This document shows, piece by piece, positions 36,742 to 46,342 of a DNA stretch of 64,000 nucleotides. A program made the position numbers and the translations under genes. The stretch spans positions 95,374,743 through 95,438,742 of the forward strand of contig CM060691.1 of assembly GCA_030686995.1 (NCBI GenBank), given 5' to 3'. The DNA is from Artemisia argyi (Eukaryota > Streptophyta > Magnoliopsida > Asterales > Asteraceae). The notes under the pieces were generated by a model. The model was not told the DNA's origin, did not search any database, and saw nothing but the letters and a program-made list of their open reading frames with translations. Numbering within the stretch: the first letter of the stretch is position 1; each line of letters begins with the position of its first letter.

Positions 36742-38021
36742 AAAGCCGTGTACGAGAGTGGGTTTTTTGTTTGTTTTACTTTCAAACGTTTTTCCTTTTC
36801 AGATTTTAAAATATCTTGAGACTCAAATAAAAGATCATCTGACAATTCTTTACCCATATCATCAGCGTTATACAAAATAGGTGTCAACTTTTGCACTTTG
36901 TTTAAAAAACAAGGTTTTTCATTTTCCACATGAGCACTATTCTCAAAACCAATTCCAGATGTTTGTTTAGAAATTTCATCATCTTTTGTAGGTAAAATGT
37001 TGACAGTCTGAGAAGTCTGTCCCAATTTTTGAAGTTTGTTTTCAAGATCGTTTGTTCGTTTCAAAAATTCTTGATTTTCATTCTCAAGTTTTGTATTAAC
37101 AATCTCAAAATTTGAAGTGGTTTTCTTAAGTCTTGAATTTTCACTTTTTAAATCACTGTTCTCTTTTACAAGTGCTTGAACCTTTCTGTTGTTAAGAACC
37201 ATATGAGCATCCAGATTTTGAATGGAACGTTTTTCATGAAGAACAGCTTCTCTATAACCAACTTCAAGTTCTTCATTTCTTTTTAAAAGAGGTTTGACAG
37301 ACTCTCCATACATTTCAAACTTCCGAGCTTGAGATTTAAGGTTTGAGTTTTCAAATTCAAGTTCAGCTTTTCTTTTTGTTACATTTTGAAAACCTTTTTC
37401 CATTTCTTTAAATCTCTCAAGCTCTTTTGTCAATAAGACATTTGTTTGCTTCGCTTTACGATTGTCCTCTTTGCATTTTTCAAGTTCATGTTTGAAATTA
37501 TTGATTAATGAAGCAAATAAGGCATGATCTTGTTCATAAGAAGATCCATCATGGGCAGGCTCACCTCTGTTAGGATCCATATCTAGAGTATCAAAAGTGA
37601 TATTACTATCATTTTGTTCCACCACATAAGTGTCACTAATAGACTCAGGATGCTCAGGATGTGTCTGATCATGAACAAACATATCCTCAAATACATCAAC
37701 ATTATCATGAGCATGTGAATGTTGTACCGTAGCCAATATCTCTGTATCTGATGAAGGTCTGATATGATCATCTTCGGTGTCCCAAACAGCTTCATTCCTT
37801 TGTGTACCATCAGTATCTGAATCATAGCTAGGACTGCTGCTTTCAACCTGTTGTTCTGAAGATGAATTACTTCCCGTGAAAACCAAACTATCATCAGATG
37901 CTTCACCCTCATTGACTGTTTCCTCTTCTGTTTGAAAATATTTGTCTATCTCCCTTTCAATCACCTCTGTTTCCTTTAACTGCATCTCTCTTTGAATTAG
38001 CTCTCTTTCTTTTAACTGCAT
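36720..38021 (-). pseudogene. Element D: long coiled-coil gag segment
   Basis: A 433-codon open stretch. An acidic Ser/Asp-rich N-terminal third (about residues 25-165) is followed by an almost continuous heptad-like helix (about 170-345: HELEKCKEDNRKAKQTNVLL, ELEFENSNLKSQARK, ENSDLKSENSRLKK). Long coiled-coil gag is typical of the Sirevirus branch of Ty1/copia, in which gag assembles the particle. The open frame extends a little upstream of the first ATG here (a run of KERE/QLKERE codons to about 38060). Called pseudogene because the flanking gag pieces are frame-shifted. Confidence 0.55.
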
Positions 38022-38700
38022 ATCTTTTTCAATCTGCTCTCTTTCCTTTCACTGCATATCTTTGTTAATCTGCTCTCTTTCCCGTTTCAGCTTCTCAATT
38101 TCATTTAACTCAGCTTCCTCAGCATCAAGTATCTTTTCGAGTTCCCCCATGTCATTTATGCATTTAGTTCTGAAGGTCGAATAGCTTACCCAAAATTGTT
38201 GGTAAAATGCATCGATAAACTCTGACTAGTTCATTATCCAAGGGTTAAAGATACTCTGAAATTGAGTTTGGATCACTTTAAAAGCTTCCTTGCAGTTACT
38301 CGTATCAAGTTCTTCTTCATTAAGTAGCATCTCAAGTTGATTCAGTGATATCGGACTCGGATGAAGTATTCAAATGCCTGATCGAACCTTGAGTCATAAC
38401 CATAAATATTGATGACCTTCTCTACATATGACTTGAACACTGTAAACACTTTCTTTGAATCTCTCTCTTTGATTTGCATTTTCATTTCCATTGTTAAACG
38501 ATGTGTGATAAAGTTGATCTTGGATCGTTGAAGATAACAAAGGTTGTTGTTGAAGATTAGATGTTTTTGCCGAAGTTTGAAAAGCGTAAATGATAGATTT
38601 TAGTGATTTCGAGTTTTCCCTCCAAAAATATTTTGAAAATTTTCTCTCCCAAAATTTAAAAATCACTATGAAAGGCACTTCTAAGGTTACCAGAAAAATA
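38022..38700 (-). pseudogene. Element D: N-terminal gag region, frame-shifted
   Basis: 38394-38678 gives NGNENANQRERFKESVYS. A neighbouring frame continues with FKSYVEKVINIYGYDSRFD and QLEMLLNEEELDTSNCKEAF, the N-terminal gag fold. At least two frameshifts and a stop (about 38340 and 38225) break it. Confidence 0.5.
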
Positions 38701-38879
38701 TGAGTTTTAAAAAAATTTTACGCCAAATTTTACCGAAAAATTTTGAATTTTGGCCTAAAATTTTGAATTTCGGGTCAAAATTTTCAACGTTATACCAAAA
38801 CTTGAATTTCGCGTAAAAATTGAACGTTTAGTCACCTCTCAAAAATAATTTTTTATTTTTTTTATTTTATTTTATTATT

Positions 38880-39290
38880 ATTTTTTTACTAACTCGATAA
38901 AATGGTTTTGTGGGCTAACTCGGTAAACCTTAGAACTCGATAACACCTTTCAAACTTGGTAAAGACTTGTAACTCGGCACACTTTGTAGTTCTAACTCGA
39001 AACTGCCACTAACTCGATAACCTAATGAAATTTCGGCAGAGTTTCGTTTAGGAAAGCCCAAGTGAAATCCTTACTCGATAAACGAAAACGTTGAACTAGC
39101 CTAACTCGGCAAAAATAATGTAACTCGATAAGCAAACTTGATAAGTAAACATGATAAGCTAACTTGATAAGCTAACTTGATAAAACCTAACTTGATAAAA
39201 TCCTAACTTGATAAAAGCATCCTAACTCGATAAAAAACTTCCCTAACTCGCAAAAACTTCCCTAACTCGCAAAAACGCCGATTAACAGTA
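38880..39290 (-). repeat. Leader of element D with a degenerate CTAACTCGATAA array
   Basis: About 20 variants of CTAACTCGATAA (also ACTTGATAA, ACTCGCAAAA, ACTCGGTAAA) occur in about 400 bp between the gag start and the PBS. No coding frame. Comparable in position, but not in sequence, to the array in the leader of element B. Confidence 0.65.
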
Positions 39291-39356
39291 ACTTTATTCT
39301 TAAAAATCCGTTTTTTCACCCAAAAAACGATCTAAAACATCCTAAAATTATCCTTA

Positions 39357-39370
39357 GGCTCTTGATACCA
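39357..39370 (-). other. Primer binding site of element D
   Basis: Minus-strand TGGTATCAAGAGCC, two bases from the LTR terminus at 39373. Identical to the site of element B. Confidence 0.75.
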
Positions 39371-39372
39371 CT

Positions 39373-39676
39373 TGTAGGACCGTAGATCTATCTTTATCAC
39401 CTAAGATTATGATGTTAGAGAGAGATGGAAGAGCTAGAGAGAGATAGGTGGAGAGCACTATGTGTAAAATAAACCTTGAATAACATGAACTCCCACCCTT
39501 CCTAACAAGCTTAGGAGGGTATTTATAGTGATTACATTTGCCATCATGGGCTTTCTTTTGGGCCAAGCCATTTAGGCTTTTACATAACCTTAATAAACTG
39601 CATTTCACTAACTATTACATGAATATATTTAACTAACTATTTGACTCAATAATGATCGTCACTTTTAATCCTAACA
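39373..39676 (-). mobile_element. 5' LTR of element D
   Basis: 304 bp, on the minus strand TGTTAGGATTAAAAGTGAC to CTACGGTCCTACA. A TATA box CTATAAATA lies at about 39519-39530. The termini resemble those of the element B and C LTRs, the middle does not. Confidence 0.75.
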
Positions 39677-39679
39677 ATG

Positions 39680-39815
39680 TTTTTGGACATGGACAATTAT
39701 ACGTGGCTCTTTCACACACCAAAAGCAAAAAAAAGATTGAAGGTTGTCGTTTGTGATGCGGATGGTAATATATAAAAAACTACTACAAATGTAGTCTACA
39801 AAGAATTTCTTCAAT
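39680..39815 (+). pseudogene. Helitron helicase C-terminal remnant
   Basis: Plus-strand translation gives GHGQLYVALSHTKSKK, then after a one-base shift LKVVVCDADGN, a stop, and KTTTNVVYKEFLQ. This is the end of the PIF1-like helicase domain of plant Helitrons. Element D's LTR sits immediately upstream, so the rest of the helicase is gone or displaced by that insertion. Confidence 0.7.
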
Positions 39816-40196
39816 GTCTATGATCAAGGTTCAAGAAGTATGTACAATATATGCATAACATGTTTTATGCAAATTTTTAGGTTTACATATATTATCAATC
39901 ACGAATTTCTTTTACTTACACCTTTTTTGTTTACACTTATTGGGTGCTCAAGATATGTTAATTAGCTTATCACTTAATTATCGCTCACTACATATATTTG
40001 TTTTTCAAGACCATGAAGATTGTAGGCCACGTGCATGGACGTTTATTAGATTAATGGTTACATCCATGTTTCTTTATTTTATCATTCACTTATTACATAT
40101 TATTCCATTAAAAAACAATACAAAATCTTTATCTTCGTTGGTTTTTCTTACTTTACTCACAAACTTAATTTTTTGATGCATTCATTCTTCTAAAAC

Positions 40197-40225
40197 CCCG
40201 TGGATTCCACGTGTCTATAAGCTAG
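40197..40225 (+). other. Candidate Helitron 3' terminus
   Basis: A short hairpin CGTGGATTCCACG (40199-40211) is followed 10 nt later by CTAG and then T. Hairpin plus CTRR next to T is the Helitron 3' signature. It lies 380 bp downstream of the helicase remnant on the same strand. The stem is short, so support is modest. Confidence 0.4.
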
Positions 40226-41570
40226 TTCTTTATAAATGAAAGCCGAATAATGCATGACTCAAGCAATAATTAATTGTTTGGTAAAGGTGTACTGAGCCTA
40301 ATGGTCATATGAAAATCTCATAGAAATACGAAAGTGGCGAAAGAAATAGCAACCAAATTGGTTGGCCAACAACGTGGGTGGGAGAAGAAAATCAGTTGAA
40401 TGTAGAAGATATGAACTTTTGGGTATTGGATTAATCATTATGATAATACAAATCATCAGTGCATATATATGACTAACATAAGTCAATATTGAGACCATAA
40501 AGTCATATGTCAACTGTAAAAAACCACCTTAGACTAGTATTACAATGGGTTGGTAACCATTACGTAATTAGCTATTAGCTATAAATTAATATTATTAACG
40601 TTGGAAAAATTAGGAACCGTGCTCATTTCGATCTGGACAATCTATTCTTAAATCATTAATATACATACTCTGGTAAGTGGTCACTCTGATATGGTGTGTG
40701 ACTTTCTTTAAATTTGCAAGTTGGAGTACCATACATTTGATAAAGTAGGATTGCTTTTTTCTTTTCTTTGGAAAATAAGTAGTTGAATTTGGTTAGCACA
40801 TTTCCATTATTTTGGAAAAGAATTTGGAGAAATGATTTTGTGTTATTTGTAATTTTTATTCTTTTCCTCGTAATCGCTTCAAATATGGACGGACCTTAGT
40901 AGAGATCGGGAAGGGTCACGGTCCTTCCAAAACTTTGAAGTTTTACTTATATTTGCTCAAATGAAATACAACGTTGGCATTCTCAAACAAACAAATATAG
41001 CACTCGGCCCTCCGATAAAATTCACCTAAGTTCCGTCTATGGCTTTAAACTATAATTTTATCTAAAAATGTACTTTGTCAATAAAATTTTATGTAAATAT
41101 ACTACGTGCAATATTATGTGCTCAAAACATTTTATAAAAAACAGAATGTCAGTGAAATTATCATATTATAATATATAAATATTTATTTTAATTCTTTTAA
41201 AGGAAAACAAGGATTTAGTTATTATTTTTTATTTTAATTCTCTAGCGCTATTAAACAGCGAAATTCAATGAATTTTTCCAGAATAAATTTTCCTTAAGAT
41301 GAAAGTAAATGGTATGCGCATGAAGGAATCTACTTGAGCGACTGAGCACATCAATAGTTTGAATATTTAATTTTCTCAACTCACTTCTTTTAGTTGTATA
41401 ATACAACCAAATGAACGTCTAAAATTCTACTTCAAAGTTTACGTGACTCGTATGATCAGCTCATCATCAACATAGCCAAAAATGTCCTTTTGGGCTATCT
41501 AATCTTCGATTATATTACAACCGCTATTTTAGAAGAAGAAAATAAGCGCAACAATAAGGAGGGCAAACAA
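40226..41570. other. AT-rich intergenic sequence, no gene seen
   Basis: No convincing ORF, tRNA or terminal repeat was found on either strand. Confidence 0.4.
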
Positions 41571-42060
41571 GACATCTGGAGGCTTTAGTGGTGACATGGG
41601 GGAGGTCAACGGAACATGGCCCTAGTGGAGATTACAATCATGGTAAATCAAAGCCCGAAAGAAAGAAGAAATAGAAATGCCCCAGTTGTGGTAAACCGAT
41701 TCATTTGAAAAAGGATTGTGGGAGTTCAAATAACTCTAATCTTCAAGGAAATGTCGCTAGCACTTCCAAAGATGCAAACACCTTATATTGTGAAGCAACA
41801 ACTGCAAATGTAGGTAGAAAGATATTTGCGGATGTATGATAGTTTGATAAATGAGCTACTTTTCATATGACCGCTAGACGAGAATGGTATCATGAATATA
41901 AACCAATCTCGGGAGGCGGATCTATGTACAGTTGCAATGATCATGAATTAAAGATAATTGGAATTGAAAATATCGTGGTGAAAATGTATGATGGTACGTA
42001 CAGTTTGTACTACTCGAGATGATCTTGGTTGTAAGGAGAAGATATAACTAAATTGTATAA
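41571..42060 (+). pseudogene. Decayed copia gag-protease fragment
   Basis: The plus strand encodes KCPSCGKPIHLKKDCGSS, a CCHC zinc knuckle, then LYCEATTA, and after stops ATFHMTARREWYHEY and CNDHELKIIGIENI. The order (knuckle, then the sequence around the protease DTGAS site, then the following beta segments) is that of Ty1/copia. The catalytic Asp region is disrupted by a stop. No LTR was recognised. Confidence 0.65.
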
Positions 42061-42446
42061 TGCAATTCATATCATTTATCTATTACCATCTATATCTTCA
42101 AATTTGTAATCATTTTGACCTACTACATGAAAAATAAGTAATTTCTTTATAAAATATTACTTAAGTAAAAAGCATTAAAAATGTGGGGCTAATTTTATTC
42201 AATATTTATTATCAAAAAATAAGAAATTGATTTTAAATTTTAATAACTATATAAAGACGTTAAACTGCTAAACATTTATACAATACTTAATAAATAAAAT
42301 TTGTTATATTAAAAAAAAAGAAAAAAAAAGTAACAGTTTAAGATAAATATATATATACAAAGTTAAGGGTAGCTTTTGTGAATTGCTAGATAGTTTAATG
42401 GTGTGTTTTGAATTTTGTTTTATTTTTGAAAAAAACAAGTAGCAAA

Positions 42447-42448
<2 letters not shown>

Positions 42449-42536
<88 letters not shown>
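42449..42536. repeat. (TA)n microsatellite, left flank of TIR element 2
   Basis: A pure TA tract of 88 bp ending at the first base of the element. Confidence 0.95.
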
Positions 42537-42540
<4 letters not shown>

Positions 42541-43516
42541 GGATCACGTGCGGATGTTTTGTTTTAGTGCGGACGTGCGGATAGATCTAGGCCGTCCAAT
42601 CCAGATCAGATCTGTAAAAAAGTCAAGATCTACGCAACTATCACGGTACCAAATCACCATTCAAACGATTTTTTAAATTTTTTTCCTTTTGAGCGATCCT
42701 TAATATTGTTATCTTTTTTCATTTTTTCAGATTTTTTTGAGAACTTTTTGTTTTTTTGATTATGAGTGCTTCCGTGATATTAACCATATTATGAGTTCTA
42801 CCGTGATATTAACAATATTATGAGTCGTGATATTAAAAACCCATGATAGCTACGGTGATATTGTAAAACCAACGTGATATTAAACTTTTTTACATGTAAA
42901 AATGAACCGTGATATTAGTGAAAAGCTTAATATAATTGTTTTTCTTATTACAATATTAAAAAAACTTAAGGTGATATTAAAAAAACTGAAAAAGAATGTA
43001 TGAATATTAGAGTGATATTAAGAAAGCATGATAGTTACAGCGATATTAACAATTTTTATTAAGAAAAAGTTTTTATGATATTAAAAAAGTTATTGTGATA
43101 TTAAAATTTTTATTAAAAAAAAAATTTATGTGATATCAGAATCTGATTTTAACTTTTTTACAAAAGTCAAGATCTGATCTTGACTTTGTCAAGATCAGAT
43201 CTTGACTTTTGTAAAAAAAAAGTCAAAATCATACGCTAATATCACAATACCTTTAACGATGAAAACGATTTTTTTTTTTTGAAATTTTTTTCAGCAATTC
43301 TTAATTATTTGTTGTCCTCTTTATTTATTTATTTATTTTTTTTCAGATTTTTTTGAATTTTTTTCAGAAAAAAAGCTAATATGATAGTAACGATTTTGAA
43401 AAAAGACGGGATATTTACGATATTGCCACTCCGCCTTTTTCAGATGGTTGACTAGATGGAGGGCTGAGATTCGTCCGTATCATCCGCACTAAAAGACAAA
43501 AACGTACCTGATCCTC

Positions 43517-43518
<2 letters not shown>
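42537..43518. mobile_element. TIR element 2 embedded in (TA)n, filled with GTGATATTAA repeats
   Basis: 982 bp. GTGAGGATCA at the left and TGATCCTCAC at the right are perfect inverted repeats, with further matching in the TTTTAGTGCGGA segment about 25 bp in. The interior has over a dozen copies of GTGATATTAA and relatives, a palindrome based on AAGTCAAGATCTGATC (about 43160-43205), and a partial direct duplication of about 130 bp (42607-42740 and 43205-43350). It lies between two TA arrays, like element 1, but shares no clear sequence with it. No transposase. Confidence 0.65.

Positions 43519-43520
<2 letters not shown>

Positions 43521-43559
<39 letters not shown>
43521..43559. repeat. (TA)n microsatellite, right flank of TIR element 2
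   Basis: TA tract of 39 bp beginning two bases after the element's right terminus. Confidence 0.95.
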
Positions 43560-43561
<2 letters not shown>

Positions 43562-44045
43562 TACGTTAGTCAAAATTATTGCAATATTCGGCTCATTTTG
43601 TTCGCAATTTAAGACATTTTTATCGATATATTTTTTTTAAAGGAAATTGTTAAATATTTGGTATATAAAGTTCGTTACATAAAAAACAGTAACTAGCTAA
43701 TAATAGAGGGTAATTTTTATAACTCGTCAATAGTTATAGGGCGTTGCGATATTTTTAAATAAAGTCAAAGGTAGTCTTTGTAATTTATTAGATAGTCTAA
43801 CGTTTTGAATTTTATTTTATTTAACAAAACATTATTAAACTTCATTTTTTTTTCTTTTTTTAATCGTACGCATATCAAAAGGTAGCGCAATATTGGGTTC
43901 ATTTGGTTCCCAATTTAATGACTTTTTTGTCAATATATTTTTTTTGTAAAAGAATCTGTAAAAATGTGTTAGATATTTAATAAATAAAATTTGTTTTATA
44001 AAATAGCTGTAAATAATTAAAAGTGTTAGATAATTCTCATGACTC
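43560..44045. repeat. Diverged tandem repeat, two units
   Basis: Unit 1 starts TCGTACG-like at 43559 and unit 2 at about 43864 (TCGTACGCATATC). Both run through GCAATATT.GG.TCATTT, a TATATTTTTTTT segment and AGATATTT-like sequence. The end of unit 1 (AGATAGTCTAACGTTTTGAA) resembles 42390-42420, left of TIR element 2, suggesting a third unit interrupted by that insertion. Confidence 0.5.
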
Positions 44046-44053
44046 GTCACATA

Positions 44054-44288
44054 GGCTATGTTTGGCAAAAGTAGCTGTGAGCAGTAGCATTGAGCAGTAG
44101 CAGTGAGCAGTAGCTGTGAGCTGTGAGCAGTAGCCAAAAAAGCTCACAGCTTCATAAAGAAGCATTGGGAAAATGAGATTTCCTAAAAAATAGCAAAACC
44201 CACAGCTCTCATGCCAAACAAACATCAAAAATAAAAAAGCTCATTCTGACCGCTCATTACCCCAAAAAGCTCCGCGCCAAACATAGCC
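44054..44288. mobile_element. MITE with GGCTATGTTTGGC ends
   Basis: 235 bp with a perfect 13-bp terminal inverted repeat GGCTATGTTTGGC / GCCAAACATAGCC, flanked by ATA on both sides. The left half has repeats of GCAGTAGC(T)GTGA. The ends resemble Harbinger-type termini, though ATA is not the standard TWA duplication. Confidence 0.65.
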
Positions 44289-44812
44289 ATAGTTTGGAGC
44301 TGAGGCTGTTCTGGAATTATGCTTTCTACCCGAAACGACGTCCGGGCTATACCAATCTATACTACATATAAAATCAAAACAGTCAAAGTTGAAATGTTGA
44401 ATATTAAAAAAAAAGTCAAGCTAGCCATGCATGCGGTTGAAATGTCTGTTTAAAGTTTAAAGAGGAAACTCAATGGGCTGTTTAAAGTTTAAAGAGGAAA
44501 CTATGACTTATTAGCCAAAACACAATCACCATCAATGCTGTTAACATTTTGTATGGTAAACCATTTAAACCAAATCTTTGTGCCTACAATTTATATATGC
44601 TTACCACGTGAATTAGCAAGTTAAATGTTAATTATGATTTTTTAATCCGTAGATATAATTTATACGTAAGCTTACTTACATTATAAGAGTGATTGTGGTG
44701 CTCTACCATTCCGTGATATGTTATCAATTTTCATTTTTTTTATTTTTAAAATGTCAACACAAAACTTAATTGAAGTTTTGTTGGTCATAACAATCCACTC
44801 GTAAGTTGTAAC

Positions 44813-45145
44813 CAATGTTTTTTGAAAATCGGGTTCGAAATTGACCCGGTCGAGTCACTGGTTCGACCTGTTGGACCGCCGGGTCAACCCGGTTTTCAAT
44901 TTATTATTTTTTTAATTTTTTGACCGGGTCAACCGGTTCAGCTGCCGGGTCAATCGGTTCGACCACCGGGTCAACCCGGGTTTTTATTAAAATATTTTGA
45001 AAAAACGGAACCCGGCCGGGTTTCGAGAACCGGGTCACACCGACGGGTCTAACCGGTTAACCCGGGTTTTTTTTACCCCTTGTTTTGGCCGGAACCGGCC
45101 GAACTTGTTAACCCGGCTGGGTCAACCCGAGTTTCAAAACACTCC
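44813..45145. mobile_element. MITE with GC-rich CCGGGTCAACCCGG repeats and TTGTAAC duplication
   Basis: 333 bp. The ends read CAATGTTTTTTGAAAA.TCGGGTT and, reverse-complemented, GAGTGTTTTGAAACTCGGGTT. TTGTAAC is at 44806-44812 and 45146-45152. The interior is a string of GACCGGGTCAACCGGTTC-like palindromic words, strikingly GC-rich for this window. A 7-8-bp duplication fits hAT or a MULE. Confidence 0.65.
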
Positions 45146-45528
45146 TTGTAACAACGAACACAAAACCAATTCATAAGTAATTATTATTAAAGGGGCTGAA
45201 ACTGACTTTTGTATGTGCTTAAAGAGAGTTTTGTAAACATGTTTTATTTCTCTAGAATACACGTTTTGTAAAAAAAGAAAAAAAAAATGCACTTTACATG
45301 AAGGGTCGAACCAAATGCAAATATATTTATTTACCGTTATACACCAACGATTTGCGCACTGTATAAAAGGATAAGCATATATCTGTGTTTTCAACAATTA
45401 AATATTTGTTTGGAATTATGTATAATACTGTAATAAAAATAGAACCAAATGTACCAGTATCCTGTTTTGTTCTATTGTTCTTGGTGACTTTTACTGGCTA
45501 AAGTTTTAGTCATTGAAACGTAGTCTAA

Positions 45529-45862
45529 GGCTACTAGGTAAGACAGGTGATGCTTTCACCATTTGCTCCACTCACGCATGATTCTCCCTTCCACCATTTG
45601 CTTCACCAAACACACAATCCAAGGCAATTTTTGGTGGTCTTATCACCAAATGAAAAGGAAAAAAAATGCCTCATTTATTATTTTTTATTTTGTGTGTGAG
45701 TGTGTGTGAGGTATTTAATGAGGTATATTTGTATAAAGTATGTATTTAATTAAAGGTGAAGTATATAGATGACCTTGACTACTAAATGGTGAAGTGAGGT
45801 GAAGGGAAGTGAGATGATAGAGAAAGTTGTCAGGTGAAAAAACCACCCTTCGCCTACGAGCC
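45529..45862. mobile_element. Harbinger-like MITE with TAA target duplication
   Basis: 334 bp. Left GGCTACTAGG and right CCTACGAGCC are imperfect inverted repeats that continue inward to CACC/GGTG. TAA is found at 45526-45528 and 45863-45865. A short GTGTGAGTGTGTGTGAG run lies at about 45692-45710. No coding sequence. Confidence 0.6.
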
Positions 45863-46261
45863 TAACATCCCAACTTTTTAACCTTTCTTGACGAAAGCGT
45901 TCAGTACTTAACGCTTTTAAACTTTGGCTGACTGAATTTTTACCGTAGGTTATGAGGTTATCCTACAGCGATGGTAGGTTAGCAGTAGTGACTCTTTTTA
46001 ATTTTGAGAACAAGTAGATAAAAATGGTTTTACTGACTGGTAGTTAACTTTCCTGACAATTATATTTTGTTAGTAGTAGCCATTTATCTTGTAGTGTGTT
46101 AATTAGACTTAGAAATGTTGGTAGTCTCTTTGAATTATGATATGAGATCACTATAACCATTGTTACTCTACATTCCATATTCAACTTTCAACTAGATTGC
46201 TTTCAATCAATATATATATTCATAGCTTTTATTAGCTTTGACAACAAGTTATATATTCTTA

Positions 46262-46267
46262 TTTATT
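46262..46267 (-). terminator. Candidate polyadenylation signal of the chitinase gene
   Basis: AATAAA on the minus strand about 76 nt after the stop codon, in an AT-rich context with AATAAG nearby. Plausible position; not proven. Confidence 0.5.
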
Positions 46268-46342
46268 ACTGTAATAACCAAAGCAAGTAAACCATACTTT
46301 GCTCTTATTGTAAGTACTAACAAGACCACACGGGAGTGAATT

